This document shows positions 49,189-58,900 of a DNA stretch of 64,000 nt, one piece after another (position 1 is the first letter of the stretch; each line of letters begins with the position of its first letter). Source of the DNA: Phocaeicola paurosaccharolyticus JCM 15092 (GTDB lineage: Bacteria; Bacteroidota; Bacteroidia; Bacteroidales; Bacteroidaceae). The stretch lies in contig NZ_BAJR01000012.1 in the NCBI RefSeq assembly GCF_000613805.1, forward strand, positions 20,465 to 84,464. Reading direction: 5' to 3'. The notes below the pieces were generated by a model, which worked only from the letters and a program-made list of their open reading frames with translations, did not search any database and was not told the DNA's origin. The position numbers and the translations under genes are program-made.

Positions 49189-49641
49189 TTATTTCTTCAG
49201 AAAGTCGTGACGCATCGGACTGAATGTATCTATTAGAACACCAGGTTCAAGGCATACGCAACCATGAACAAGATCAGGAGTTTTGAATAGACAGTCGCCT
49301 TCACTTACAACCTTAGTAACTCCATCTATAGTAAATTCAAATTTACCACTAGCTACATAGGTACACTGACTTTGATAATGACTGTGTACTTTTCCGACAG
49401 CACCTTTTTCGAATTGAACCTTTACCATCATTAGTTGTCCGTCATATCCTAAGATTTGTCTTTTTACACCGTCACCAAGATCTTCCCAAGGAGTTTCCTT
49501 GCCAAAAATAAATGTAGCACTTCCAGTTCTTTTCATTTCTGTTTTCGTATTTGAGTTTTTGTCAGCTGTTTGAGCCTGTACATTTGTATAAGCAATCAAA
49601 CTTAAAGCACATGCTGTAATGATTGATTTAATGTAATTCAT
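49189..49641 (-). CDS. kdgF: KdgF-like cupin, exported
   Basis: 150 residues with a signal peptide (LIAYTNVQAQ). Single cupin barrel close to KdgF: metal ligands in HSHYQSQ, then YVASGKFEFTIDG, GDCLFKTPDLVHG and the final VLIDTFSPMRHDFL. KdgF opens 4,5-unsaturated galacturonate to the linear keto form (5-keto-4-deoxyuronate) during pectin breakdown. The neighbours and the exported GH105 fit that job. Most known KdgF proteins act without a signal, so a secreted copy is noteworthy. It has its own -7 box. Confidence 0.82.
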   Translation of the reverse strand: MNYIKSIITACALSLIAYTNVQAQTADKNSNTKTEMKRTGSATFIFGKETPWEDLGDGVKRQILGYDGQLMMVKVQFEKGAVGKVHSHYQSQCTYVASGKFEFTIDGVTKVVSEGDCLFKTPDLVHGCVCLEPGVLIDTFSPMRHDFLKK

Positions 49642-49670
49642 TGTACTTATAACGTTTAAATTAAGTGATT

Positions 49671-49678
49671 CAAATATA
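49671..49678 (-). promoter_or_regulatory. -7 box of the KdgF-like cupin
   Basis: Leftward TATATTTG matches TAnnTTTG, 30 bases before the ATG at 49641. It is one of the best promoter matches in the window. Confidence 0.5.
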
Positions 49679-49836
49679 GCTTATAAGAACAACAAAAAAG
49701 AATCATGGGACCTTATAATCTCAGTAATGCCAATTATTGCACTATTTCAAACAAAAAATACCATTAAATAGCCAATTTCTTCCGTCCAAAATAGGAGATA
49801 TTATATTACTTTGCAACAAACCTAATTGGATACATA

Positions 49837-51339
49837 ATGAAGCGTACACATCTTTTTTTATATCTTCTTTTGGCAATCATTCCAGAGTTTGCCTTCTCAC
49901 AATCGTTATATAAGAATCCTATTCTTGGAGGCGATTATCCGGACCCTACAATACTTCGTGATGGTGATGATTATTATATGACACATTCTGCATTCGACTA
50001 TCAGCCGGGACTTACCGTTTTCCACTCTAAGGATTTGGTTAATTGGACGCCAGTGAGTTATGCACTGAAAGAGTATTTAGGTTCAGTATGGGCTCCCGAT
50101 ATCTCAAAATACAAGGATAAGTACTATATCTATTTTACAGTTGCTTTCCCCGATAGAAGAAAGAACTTTGTTACCTACGCATCATCTCCTGAAGGACCAT
50201 GGAGTGATCCTATAGATCTTAAGATAGGAAACATAGACCCATGTCATGTAGTTGGTGAAGATGGTAGCAGATGGCTCTTCATGAGTGCCGGAAAGAGGGT
50301 AAGGCTGACAGACGATGGACTTGCTATTGTTTCTGGAACAGAGGAAGTGGTATACAAAGGATGGGAATATCCTGAAGATTGGGTTACTGAAGGTTTTTGT
50401 CTAGAGGGTCCTAAAATAAAGAAGTTAGGTGAATACTATTACTATCTGAATGCTGAAGGTGGTACTGCAGGTCCTCCTACAAGTCATATGATTACTGTTG
50501 CCCGTTCCAAATCGTTAAACGGCCCATGGGAGAACTCTCCATACAACCCTTTAGTACATACGTATAATAAGGCGGATAGATGGTGGTCAAAAGGCCATGG
50601 CTCTATAATAGATACACCTTCCGGGAAACTTATGGTTGTATACCACTCTTACGAGAATGGTTTTTATAATTTGGGACGTCAGACATTGATGGAACCGGTA
50701 TACCTTACTGAGGATGGTTGGTTGAAGAAATATGAAGATGTGGATATTGAGAAACCTATCAAAGCACCTCTGGCTATTGCAGATAATAAATCTGACAGAT
50801 TAGCCAATCTAGATAAATTCCGTTTGGGTTATGAATGGAAATTCTATAAATCATTCGATGCAAGCAGAATATCTGTAGATAAAAACAGACTATCATTGAA
50901 GGCAAAAGGAGTTGACGTAGCATCTTCTGCTCCAATTATGTTTGTTGCAGGTTTGCATGCTTATGAGGTAGAAGCAGAGATAGAACTCTATGGTGATGTA
51001 ACAGCAGGTATTGTGCTATATTACAATAGTGGCTTCTTTATGGGAACAGGTTTCAATAAAAATGCTCGTACCCGCTACCGTAAAGGTGATGAGAGAAGAG
51101 GAGGAAGACATGAAAATGCGACCAAAATGTGGCTTCGCATAAGGAATGATAACCATATTGTGACAGGCTCTTTCAGCTATGACGGTAAGAAATGGGAGAG
51201 AGAGACATGGGGTATGGATATCTCAGGATATAACCACAATACACTCTATGAGTTTCAAAGCGTGTTACCGGGTCTGTTTGTTTACGGAAATGGTAAAGCA
51301 GAGTTCAGCAATTTCAAGTTTACTCCTTTAGATTTATAG
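49837..51339 (+). CDS. GH43 glycosidase (pectin PUL, right arm)
   Basis: 500 residues, signal peptide ending FAFSQS. GH43 propeller at about 25-310: DYPDPTIL, NIDPCHV and LEGPKIKK (Asp/Asp/Glu), then a beta-sandwich of about 180 residues at the C-terminus. The substrate is probably an arabinan or galactan side chain of pectin (inference). A near-match to the -7 box (TTACTTTG) lies at 49806. It opens the right-hand enzyme operon that ends before the hybrid sensor. Confidence 0.85.
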   Translation: MKRTHLFLYLLLAIIPEFAFSQSLYKNPILGGDYPDPTILRDGDDYYMTHSAFDYQPGLTVFHSKDLVNWTPVSYALKEYLGSVWAPDISKYKDKYYIYFTVAFPDRRKNFVTYASSPEGPWSDPIDLKIGNIDPCHVVGEDGSRWLFMSAGKRVRLTDDGLAIVSGTEEVVYKGWEYPEDWVTEGFCLEGPKIKKLGEYYYYLNAEGGTAGPPTSHMITVARSKSLNGPWENSPYNPLVHTYNKADRWWSKGHGSIIDTPSGKLMVVYHSYENGFYNLGRQTLMEPVYLTEDGWLKKYEDVDIEKPIKAPLAIADNKSDRLANLDKFRLGYEWKFYKSFDASRISVDKNRLSLKAKGVDVASSAPIMFVAGLHAYEVEAEIELYGDVTAGIVLYYNSGFFMGTGFNKNARTRYRKGDERRGGRHENATKMWLRIRNDNHIVTGSFSYDGKKWERETWGMDISGYNHNTLYEFQSVLPGLFVYGNGKAEFSNFKFTPLDL

Positions 51340-51431
51340 ACATTAGAAATAACATATAAAACACAACAGCAGTTTACTGTTGACACATTATAATGATGGG
51401 CTGCATAATAAACTGCATAATAAACGTAACC

Positions 51432-53032
51432 ATGAATCTTAAATCAAAATTAATCCTATTACCTCTTTTCATTGTACCTGTTGTCACCGTTTATGGTCAG
51501 ACAAATAAAAAAGAGAATCAGGTTATTGCAACAATGAAAAGTGCTACAAGATATATGATGGATGTAGCAAGCTATAAGGGTGGATTCGTATGGAGCTACC
51601 TTCCTGATTGTTCAAGAAGTTGGGGAGAGTTGGAAGCAAAACGTACCATGGCATGGATTCAGCCTCCAGGTACACCGGCTGTAGGCCACCTTATGCTGGA
51701 TGCTTATCATGCAACAAAGGATGAGTATTATTATGAAAGCGCAAAAAAATAGCCAATGCTTTGATATGGGGACAACTTCCATGTGGAGGATGGAACTATG
51801 TATTCGATTTTGCCGGAGAGGAGTCATTGAAAAACTGGTATGCAACAGTAGGCAAAAACGCATGGCGTCTTGAGGAGTTCCAGCACTACTATGGGAATGC
51901 AACTTTTGATGATGAAGGAACAATGCAGGCAGGTAAATTCTTACTTAGATTATATATAGAGAAATATGATCCGGCTTATCGTCAGCCATTGGAAAAGGTT
52001 ATCGATTTTGTACTTAAGAGTCAATACCCAATCGGTGGATGGCCACAAAGATATCCTTTGATGTATGATCATCCTTTCAAAGGAAATGTAGACTACTCAT
52101 CATTTATTACTCTAAATGACGGAGTTATTCCTGAAAATATAGATTTCCTTATTAATTGCTATAATTCCTTGGGAATTCATAGCCTTAAAGAACCGATTCT
52201 TCGTGCTCTTAATCTTATGATTGTCCTGCAGCAAGGTGCTCCTTATGCAGGATGGGCAGATCAATATTTTGTAACAGATCTCAAACCTGCTCATGCACGT
52301 ACTTATGAACCAAGAAGTGTAAACACAGGTACAACTGCCAGAATGATAATGAAGATGATAGAGTATTACAAGCTTACTGCAGAGACCAAGTTTCTCTCTG
52401 GCATACCCGCTGCGATAAAATTTTTGGAATCAATGAAACTGCCTGACTCGGAAGTAGCAAAGTGGAAAAATAGACCTCGTAGCAGTGATTATATACTTGT
52501 TCCACGCTTTATAAATCCTGAGACAGGCAAACCTCTTTATGTACATCGCAATGGTAGTAATGTTTTTAATGGGTATTACTACACAGATCAGAATATCGAA
52601 GGTACAATAGCTCATTATAGCTCCGCTGCTTATATAAATGTAAATGATCTGAAGAAGGCTTATCAAGAGGCTCTCTCACTGCAGATAGAGGAGATTAAGA
52701 AGAATTCGCCTCTCATCAATAATGAAGGGTTTGAAATTGATAAATATTATTACTCATCGAGGAGTGGAAAAGATGAGAAATCTATAGATACAATCATTAA
52801 AAGTCTTAATAATAGCGGTTACTGGTTAACTCCGATAAAACAGATATCAAATGTTTACAAAGAGTATACAGATGGAATCGATGTAAAGAGCAGTGATAAG
52901 AAGTTTGCTGAAACAATGGTAGGTGATCAATTCGATACATCTCCTTATACAAGTGAAGAGCCAGTAATGGGAATATCGACAGCTACGTATAATAATAATA
53001 TGACTCAACTTATTCAGTATCTGAAAAAATAG
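51432..53032 (+). CDS. PL10-like pectate lyase (frameshifted)
   Basis: About 533 residues after correction. The ATG at 51432 begins a signal peptide (VPVVTVYGQT). It is an alpha/alpha toroid with GGWPQRYPL, ITLNDGVIPEN and RTYEPRSVNT, as in PL10 pectate lyases, which cut polygalacturonate by beta-elimination. Frame break: the A-run 51743-51749 has seven A; eight would join YYYESAKK to IANALIWGQLPCGGW. The upstream part therefore stops at 51752 and the downstream part begins near 51753. The next gene begins 2 bases after the stop. Confidence 0.83.
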
Positions 53033-53034
53033 TT

Positions 53035-54195
53035 ATGACTAGAAGAATAATATCTCTATTTATTTTTATGAATATCTCTTGTATAGGTGCTTTACATCTA
53101 TACTCCCAAGAGGTAAAAAGATATGAAACTCAGAATGACATGCCTCTCTTTTATCAAAAGATGAAAGAGAGGCTTACCTATCCCTTGTCGTTTGACAAGA
53201 GTGATAAACCTTTTAAGCAGTGGAGGAAAGATGCAAGAGCTGTTTTGATGGAATGTATAAGTCCTTTGCCTCCTAAAGCAGCTTCTTACGATATGAAGGT
53301 AGTTGATGAAGAAAAGCGTAAAGGATATAAAGCACAAAAGGTGGAGTTCAACATATCTGATTATAGCAGAACTCCTGCCTATATCCTTATACCTGATGGT
53401 AAGGGACCTTTTCCTGCCATACTTTTACTTCACGATCATGGAGCACACTTCTCAATAGGAAAGGAGAAGATGATAAGACCTTTCAATACAGATTCATTGA
53501 CTATTGCTGATGCTGATAACTGGTGCGACAAATGCTACGATGGTCAGTATGTTGGTGATTACCTTGCATCAAAAGGTTATGTAGTTATGTCTGTCGATGC
53601 TCTGTTCTGGGGTGAAAGAGGACGTAAGGAGGGAATACGATATGATTCTCAGCAGGCCTTGGCAGCAAATATGTTACAGTTAGGTATGTCATGGGGCGGA
53701 TTGATAGTAGGTGACGACATTTCAAGTGCCGATTTTCTGGCATCTCTTTCATATGTCGATAGAAAAAGGGTTGGCTCTATGGGCTTCTCTATGGGAGCAC
53801 ACCGTTCCTGGATGCTTTCGGCAGCTTCGGATGTCGTCAAAGCTTCTGCATCTGTATGTTGGATGAATACAACCGACAGTCTGATGACATTGACCAACAA
53901 CCAGAACAAAGGTGGTTCTGCATATTCAATGATTATACCGGGAATTAGAAATTATATGGACTATCCACATGTAGCATCAATTGCCGCTCCAAAGCCTACA
54001 CTATTCATTAATGGTAAAAGAGATAAGCTTTTCCCGGTTAAGGGAGTAGAAGATGCCTTCATGACAATGCACAAAGTGTGGAATTCATGCGGAGCAAATG
54101 ATAAGTTACAAACTCATATCCTTGATATTCCGCATTTCTGTAGCAAAGAGGTACAGAAGATGATACTTGATTTTTTTGATAACAATTTAAAATAA
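53035..54195 (+). CDS. Exported alpha/beta-hydrolase carbohydrate esterase
   Basis: 386 residues, signal peptide region near residues 5-25 (FIFMNISCIGALHLYSQ). Dienelactone-hydrolase-like fold with LLLHDHGAH, the nucleophile elbow MGFSMGAH, Asp in NGKRDKLFP and His in IPHFC. It is encoded between a pectate lyase and a CE12-CE8 enzyme, so pectin or oligosaccharide ester removal (methyl or acetyl) is likely. A relation to the newer pectin esterase family CE19 is possible but not certain. Confidence 0.75.
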   Translation: MTRRIISLFIFMNISCIGALHLYSQEVKRYETQNDMPLFYQKMKERLTYPLSFDKSDKPFKQWRKDARAVLMECISPLPPKAASYDMKVVDEEKRKGYKAQKVEFNISDYSRTPAYILIPDGKGPFPAILLLHDHGAHFSIGKEKMIRPFNTDSLTIADADNWCDKCYDGQYVGDYLASKGYVVMSVDALFWGERGRKEGIRYDSQQALAANMLQLGMSWGGLIVGDDISSADFLASLSYVDRKRVGSMGFSMGAHRSWMLSAASDVVKASASVCWMNTTDSLMTLTNNQNKGGSAYSMIIPGIRNYMDYPHVASIAAPKPTLFINGKRDKLFPVKGVEDAFMTMHKVWNSCGANDKLQTHILDIPHFCSKEVQKMILDFFDNNLK

Positions 54196-54200
54196 AATAT

Positions 54201-55898
54201 ATGAAGATTAGATATTCAATCCTTTTGATATTTTTCTTGGCTTTATCTTCTTTTAAGTCAGAAAAACGGATTACAGTATTCACAATTGGTGATTCAACCA
54301 TGGCAAATAAGTCATTGAATGGTGATAACCAGGAGAGAGGATGGGCTCAGATGCTACCGGGTTTCTTTACAGAAGATATAGTGGTTGACAATCATGCCAA
54401 AAATGGTAGAAGTTCCAAGAGTTTTATTGACGAAGGATTGTGGGATGAGGTGCTAAAGCGTATCAAACCGGGTGACTATCTGTTTATCCAGTTCGGACAT
54501 AATGATGAAAAACCTAAAGCTGACAGACATACTGAACCTGGTGGATCTTTCGATAAGAATCTTGAAAGATTTGTAAAAGAGGCTCGCGATAAGGGAGCTA
54601 TACCGGTACTCTTCAATTCAATAGTAAGACGTCATTTTGCATCAGGAGACACTTTAACATTGACAGACAACTACAGAGGTAAAGATAATACAGTGTTGAA
54701 TATAGCTGGAGGTGATACCCTTATTGATACTCATGGAAAGTATCTTGACTCTCCAAGAAACGTTGCAAAAAAGATGGGAGTAGCCTTTATTGATATGAAC
54801 AAACTTACTCATGATTTTGTGGAGAAGATGGGCAATGAGGAGTCTAAGAAGTTATTTATGTGGATTCCTGAGGGAAAATATGTCTTCGCTCCACAAGGAA
54901 AGAAGGATAATACACATCTTAATATATATGGTGCCCGTAAGTTAGCTGCATTAGCTGCGAGAGCTATCGAGGAGAAAGTTCCTGCTCTAGGAAAGTATAT
55001 ACGTTATTATGATTTCGTGGTTGCTAAAGATGGAAGTGGTGACTTTTTCACCGTTCAGGATGCTATTGATGCCGTTCCTGATTTCAGTAAGAACAGAAGA
55101 ATAACAATTCTTGTAAAGAAGGGTGTATACGATGAGAAATTAGTTATACCTGCTTCAAAGATCAATATCTCAATGATTGGTGAAGAGGGAACAGTGATAA
55201 CTCATGATGACTATGCCTCAAAGAAGAATATATTCGGTGAAGAGATGTCTACTTCTGGTTCATCAACATGCTATATTTATGCCCCAGATTTCTATGCCGA
55301 GAATATAACATTCCGCAATGGTGCAGGAAGGGTAGGACAGGCTGTGGCTTGCTTCGTCAGTGGTGACAGAGCTCATTTTAAGAATTGCCGATTCATTGGC
55401 AACCAGGATACCCTCTATAATTATGGTAAGGATAGCCGACAGTATTATGAGAACTGCTATGTTGAAGGAACAGTAGATTTTATTTTTGGAAAGTCAACAG
55501 CTCTTTTCATGAACTGTACCATAAAAAGTCTGAGTAACGGTTATGTTACTGCCCCTGCTACTGAAAAGGGTAATAAGTATGGTTATGTATTTATTAATTG
55601 TGATTTAACATCGTCAGATGGTGTGGACAATGTCTTTCTTTCACGTCCTTGGCGCCCCTATGCACAGGCTGTATATATAAAGTGCAACATGGGTTCTCAT
55701 ATCTCTCCGCTAGGTTGGAATAACTGGAATAAGAAGGAGGCAGAAGAGACTGTTTTCTATGCTGAATACAAATGTGTTGGAAAGGGAGCTGAAACATCAA
55801 AGAGAGCAAGTTTTGGCAGACAACTAAACAGTGACAAGGAATACTCTCCTGAGAAAGTCCTTGCCGGAGAAGATAATTGGAATCCGTTAAAAAAATAG
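54201..55898 (+). CDS. CE12 acetylesterase / CE8 methylesterase fusion
   Basis: 565 residues. The N-terminal CE12 domain (about 20-255) is an SGNH esterase: TIGDSTMANK, QFGHNDEKP and DNTHLN (Asp-His). The C-terminal CE8 beta-helix (about 272-565) has FIGNQDTLY, TVDFIFGKSTALFMNC and SRPWRPYA. One polypeptide can remove acetyl and methyl esters from pectin at one site. It starts 5 bases after the previous gene. Its CE8 part is a paralogue of the stand-alone CE8 at 41237. Confidence 0.9.
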   Translation: MKIRYSILLIFFLALSSFKSEKRITVFTIGDSTMANKSLNGDNQERGWAQMLPGFFTEDIVVDNHAKNGRSSKSFIDEGLWDEVLKRIKPGDYLFIQFGHNDEKPKADRHTEPGGSFDKNLERFVKEARDKGAIPVLFNSIVRRHFASGDTLTLTDNYRGKDNTVLNIAGGDTLIDTHGKYLDSPRNVAKKMGVAFIDMNKLTHDFVEKMGNEESKKLFMWIPEGKYVFAPQGKKDNTHLNIYGARKLAALAARAIEEKVPALGKYIRYYDFVVAKDGSGDFFTVQDAIDAVPDFSKNRRITILVKKGVYDEKLVIPASKINISMIGEEGTVITHDDYASKKNIFGEEMSTSGSSTCYIYAPDFYAENITFRNGAGRVGQAVACFVSGDRAHFKNCRFIGNQDTLYNYGKDSRQYYENCYVEGTVDFIFGKSTALFMNCTIKSLSNGYVTAPATEKGNKYGYVFINCDLTSSDGVDNVFLSRPWRPYAQAVYIKCNMGSHISPLGWNNWNKKEAEETVFYAEYKCVGKGAETSKRASFGRQLNSDKEYSPEKVLAGEDNWNPLKK

Positions 55899-55971
55899 CA
55901 ATTTGTTTTTGAATAGTAATAATAGATAATTTCTTTCTATATTTATGCTAGAAAACTATGAACTAAATACA

Positions 55972-58900
55972 ATGAAGAGGAGACTTATCTGTTTATTATC
56001 GCTTATATCTTTTATAGGTTCTGCTATTGCTCAGCCAAATTCAATATTTACACATTATTCTTCTGAGGATGGACTTTCAGAAAACTCAATCATGAGCATG
56101 GCTCAGGATCAAAATGGCTTTCTGTGGTTTGCTACTTGGGATGGTGTTGATAAATTCGATGGATATGACTTTAAAGTTTATAAAACCAGAAAGGGAAATG
56201 ATATAGGTTTATCTAACAATCGTATAGACCTTGTAAAAGTAGATAAATATAATTTTGTATGGCTTCTTACGTACGATAAAAGGGTATTCAGATTAGACAA
56301 TAAGAAGGAACGTTTTCAGAAGATTACTTGTGAGACTGAGAATGGAGAGATGGATTGCATGGATATAAGGACTCTTCCAGGAGGTTCTGTATGGGCTTTG
56401 TCAGAGGGATATGGAGCTATTCGTGCTATAACTGATAAGAAGAATTACACCATCAAGTGGAAAGCATATGCCATAAATCAGAAAGATGGATATAAGTCGA
56501 GAGTAAGGGATATTATTGAGGATATTAAAGGTAATGAGTGGCTCATTACTGACAATGGATTATTGAAGATATGTAAGAAAAGTAATGGCGTAACCTATTA
56601 TTTTGTTGAGAGGAAACATGTGAAAAAGGAGAACAAGCAATCCTTCTTCTCTAGTTGCATGACAAAAAATGAGATTTATTTTGGCTCAAGCAATGGTCGT
56701 GTGTGGAAGTACTCTATTAAAAATGATGAATTTACTCTTATTACTCTGCCATTAAAAGACAATATTATTGCAATAAACAGATTGAAAGATGGAAGTATTG
56801 TGTTCACATCTCCTTTCTCAGGATTTATTATAAGAGATACTAAATCTGGTCAGGATATTAAATATGACACCTCTTCATTAAAAGGATTCGAGAAAGATCA
56901 AATCCAATCAGTCTATGTAGATAAGCATGACGAGATATGGTTTGAACTCATAAGTAAAGGTAAGGTATCCCATTTTAATCCCTATAATAAAGTATTCAAG
57001 ACAGAAAATATGTTTGTAGGGACAAAAGGAGCTGACAGGTCATATCCTTCATTTCATATTTGTGAGGATATAAATGATAATCTATGGGTACATCCTAACG
57101 GAGGTGGATTGGGATGGTTCGACAGAAAAGCCAATGTGCTCAGACCATTTTATAATGATCATAAGTCATCCGACTGTATGTTCTCAAACAAGATTCACTC
57201 CATGTTAGCCGATAAGCAGGGCAATCTTTGGATTAGTACACATTCAAAAGGTCTTGAAAAAATCTCTTTCTACAATTCACAGTTCAAAGTAAATAGTTTC
57301 TCAGGCAATAAATTCGATCTCAATGAAAATAGTGTCAGAATGCTGTTTCAGGATAATTTGGGAAGATTATGGGTAGGTAAGAGAAATAGTAAAATAGAAT
57401 TGTATTCTGCCTCAAATGAATATATTGGATATTTAACAGAATCCGGAGCAATATCAAAGACCGGACCATGGATGGATGGAGTTGCCTATAATATTATTCA
57501 GGACAAAAAAGGTAGAATATGGATAGCTACAAAGGGACGAGGTCTGGTATTGCTTAATTATGTAGACAGAATGCAATATAGCGTTACCAGATTTGAGTTT
57601 GACAGTAATGACATCTATAGCTTGAGTCACAATAATGCTTATTCACTTTATGAGGATAGGAATGGAAGAATTTGGGTTGCTACCTTTGGTGGTGGATTGA
57701 ATTACATTCAAGAGAATAGGGATGGTAAATGTATTTTTATAAACAGCCGAAATAACCTTAAAGGTTACCCAATAGATAAATGTTACAGAGTAAGACATAT
57801 TACCTCTGACATGAAAGGGAATATTTGGGTGAGCACTAATGATGGCGTAATTCGTTTCAAAGATGATTTTAAATCACCTGAACATATTAAATTTTACCTT
57901 TACGGAAATATTCACGGGAAAAAAGATTGCCTAAGTAACAGCAATGTTTATGAGACTTGTGTCTCTAAAAAAGGTGAGGTCTTTTTCGCCACATTTGGTG
58001 GAGGATTAAATAAGCTTATCTCTATAGATAAAAATGGTATGGCAAGTTTCAAGACTTATACCATCAACGATGGTTTGCCATCGGATATTCTTTTATCTAT
58101 TGAGGAAGATTATGCTGGAAACTTATGGTTTAGCACAGAAAATGGTTTGTGTAAATATTACCCTGCAACAAATCGCTTCGAGAACTACAACGAAAGAGAT
58201 TTCGGTAAAAAAATAAGATTTGAAGAGGGCACATCTATTAAGCTCGCTAACAATGATATAATCTTTGGTACTTCAAATGGACTTATCTCATTCGATCCTA
58301 AGCACCTCTACAAGAGTACATTCATCCCTCCAATGGTATTTACTAACTTTAAGGTATGCAATAAGCTTGTAATCCCTGGTGATAATAGCAATATACTTCA
58401 GAATAATGTAAACACAACAGATAAGATTACCTTGAAGAGGGATCAGAATATATTCTCTTTATCGTTTGCTGCTCTTGACATGGTAAATAGTGATAATATA
58501 AAGTATGCATATTACCTTGAAGGTTTTGATAAAGATTGGAACTATGTACTCAAGCAGCGTACAGCTACTTATACCAACTTGTCACCTGAAGTATATTATC
58601 TACATGTTAAATCTACGAACAGTGACGGTGTATGGGTCAACAATGAAAGAGTAATAGAGATAGAGGTATTACCATCCTTCTGGGAAACTCCTATAGCGAT
58701 ATTTCTTTATGTCATCGTTGGTTTGGCAATATTCCTTTTAAGTGTATATATATTGTTTACAATATTCCGTTTAAAGCATGAAGTGTCGGTTGAGCAAAAG
58801 ATATCAGATATAAAGCTTCGTTTCTTTACAAATATATCTCATGAGCTCAGAACTCCACTAACGCTTATATCAGGACCTTTGGAATTTGTACTGAAGAACA

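Noticed and set aside
51738..51755. Programmed slippage at the A-run of the PL10-like gene
   Set aside because: A run of A7 could allow transcriptional slippage, but five similar breaks at other sequences in the window make a consensus error more likely.
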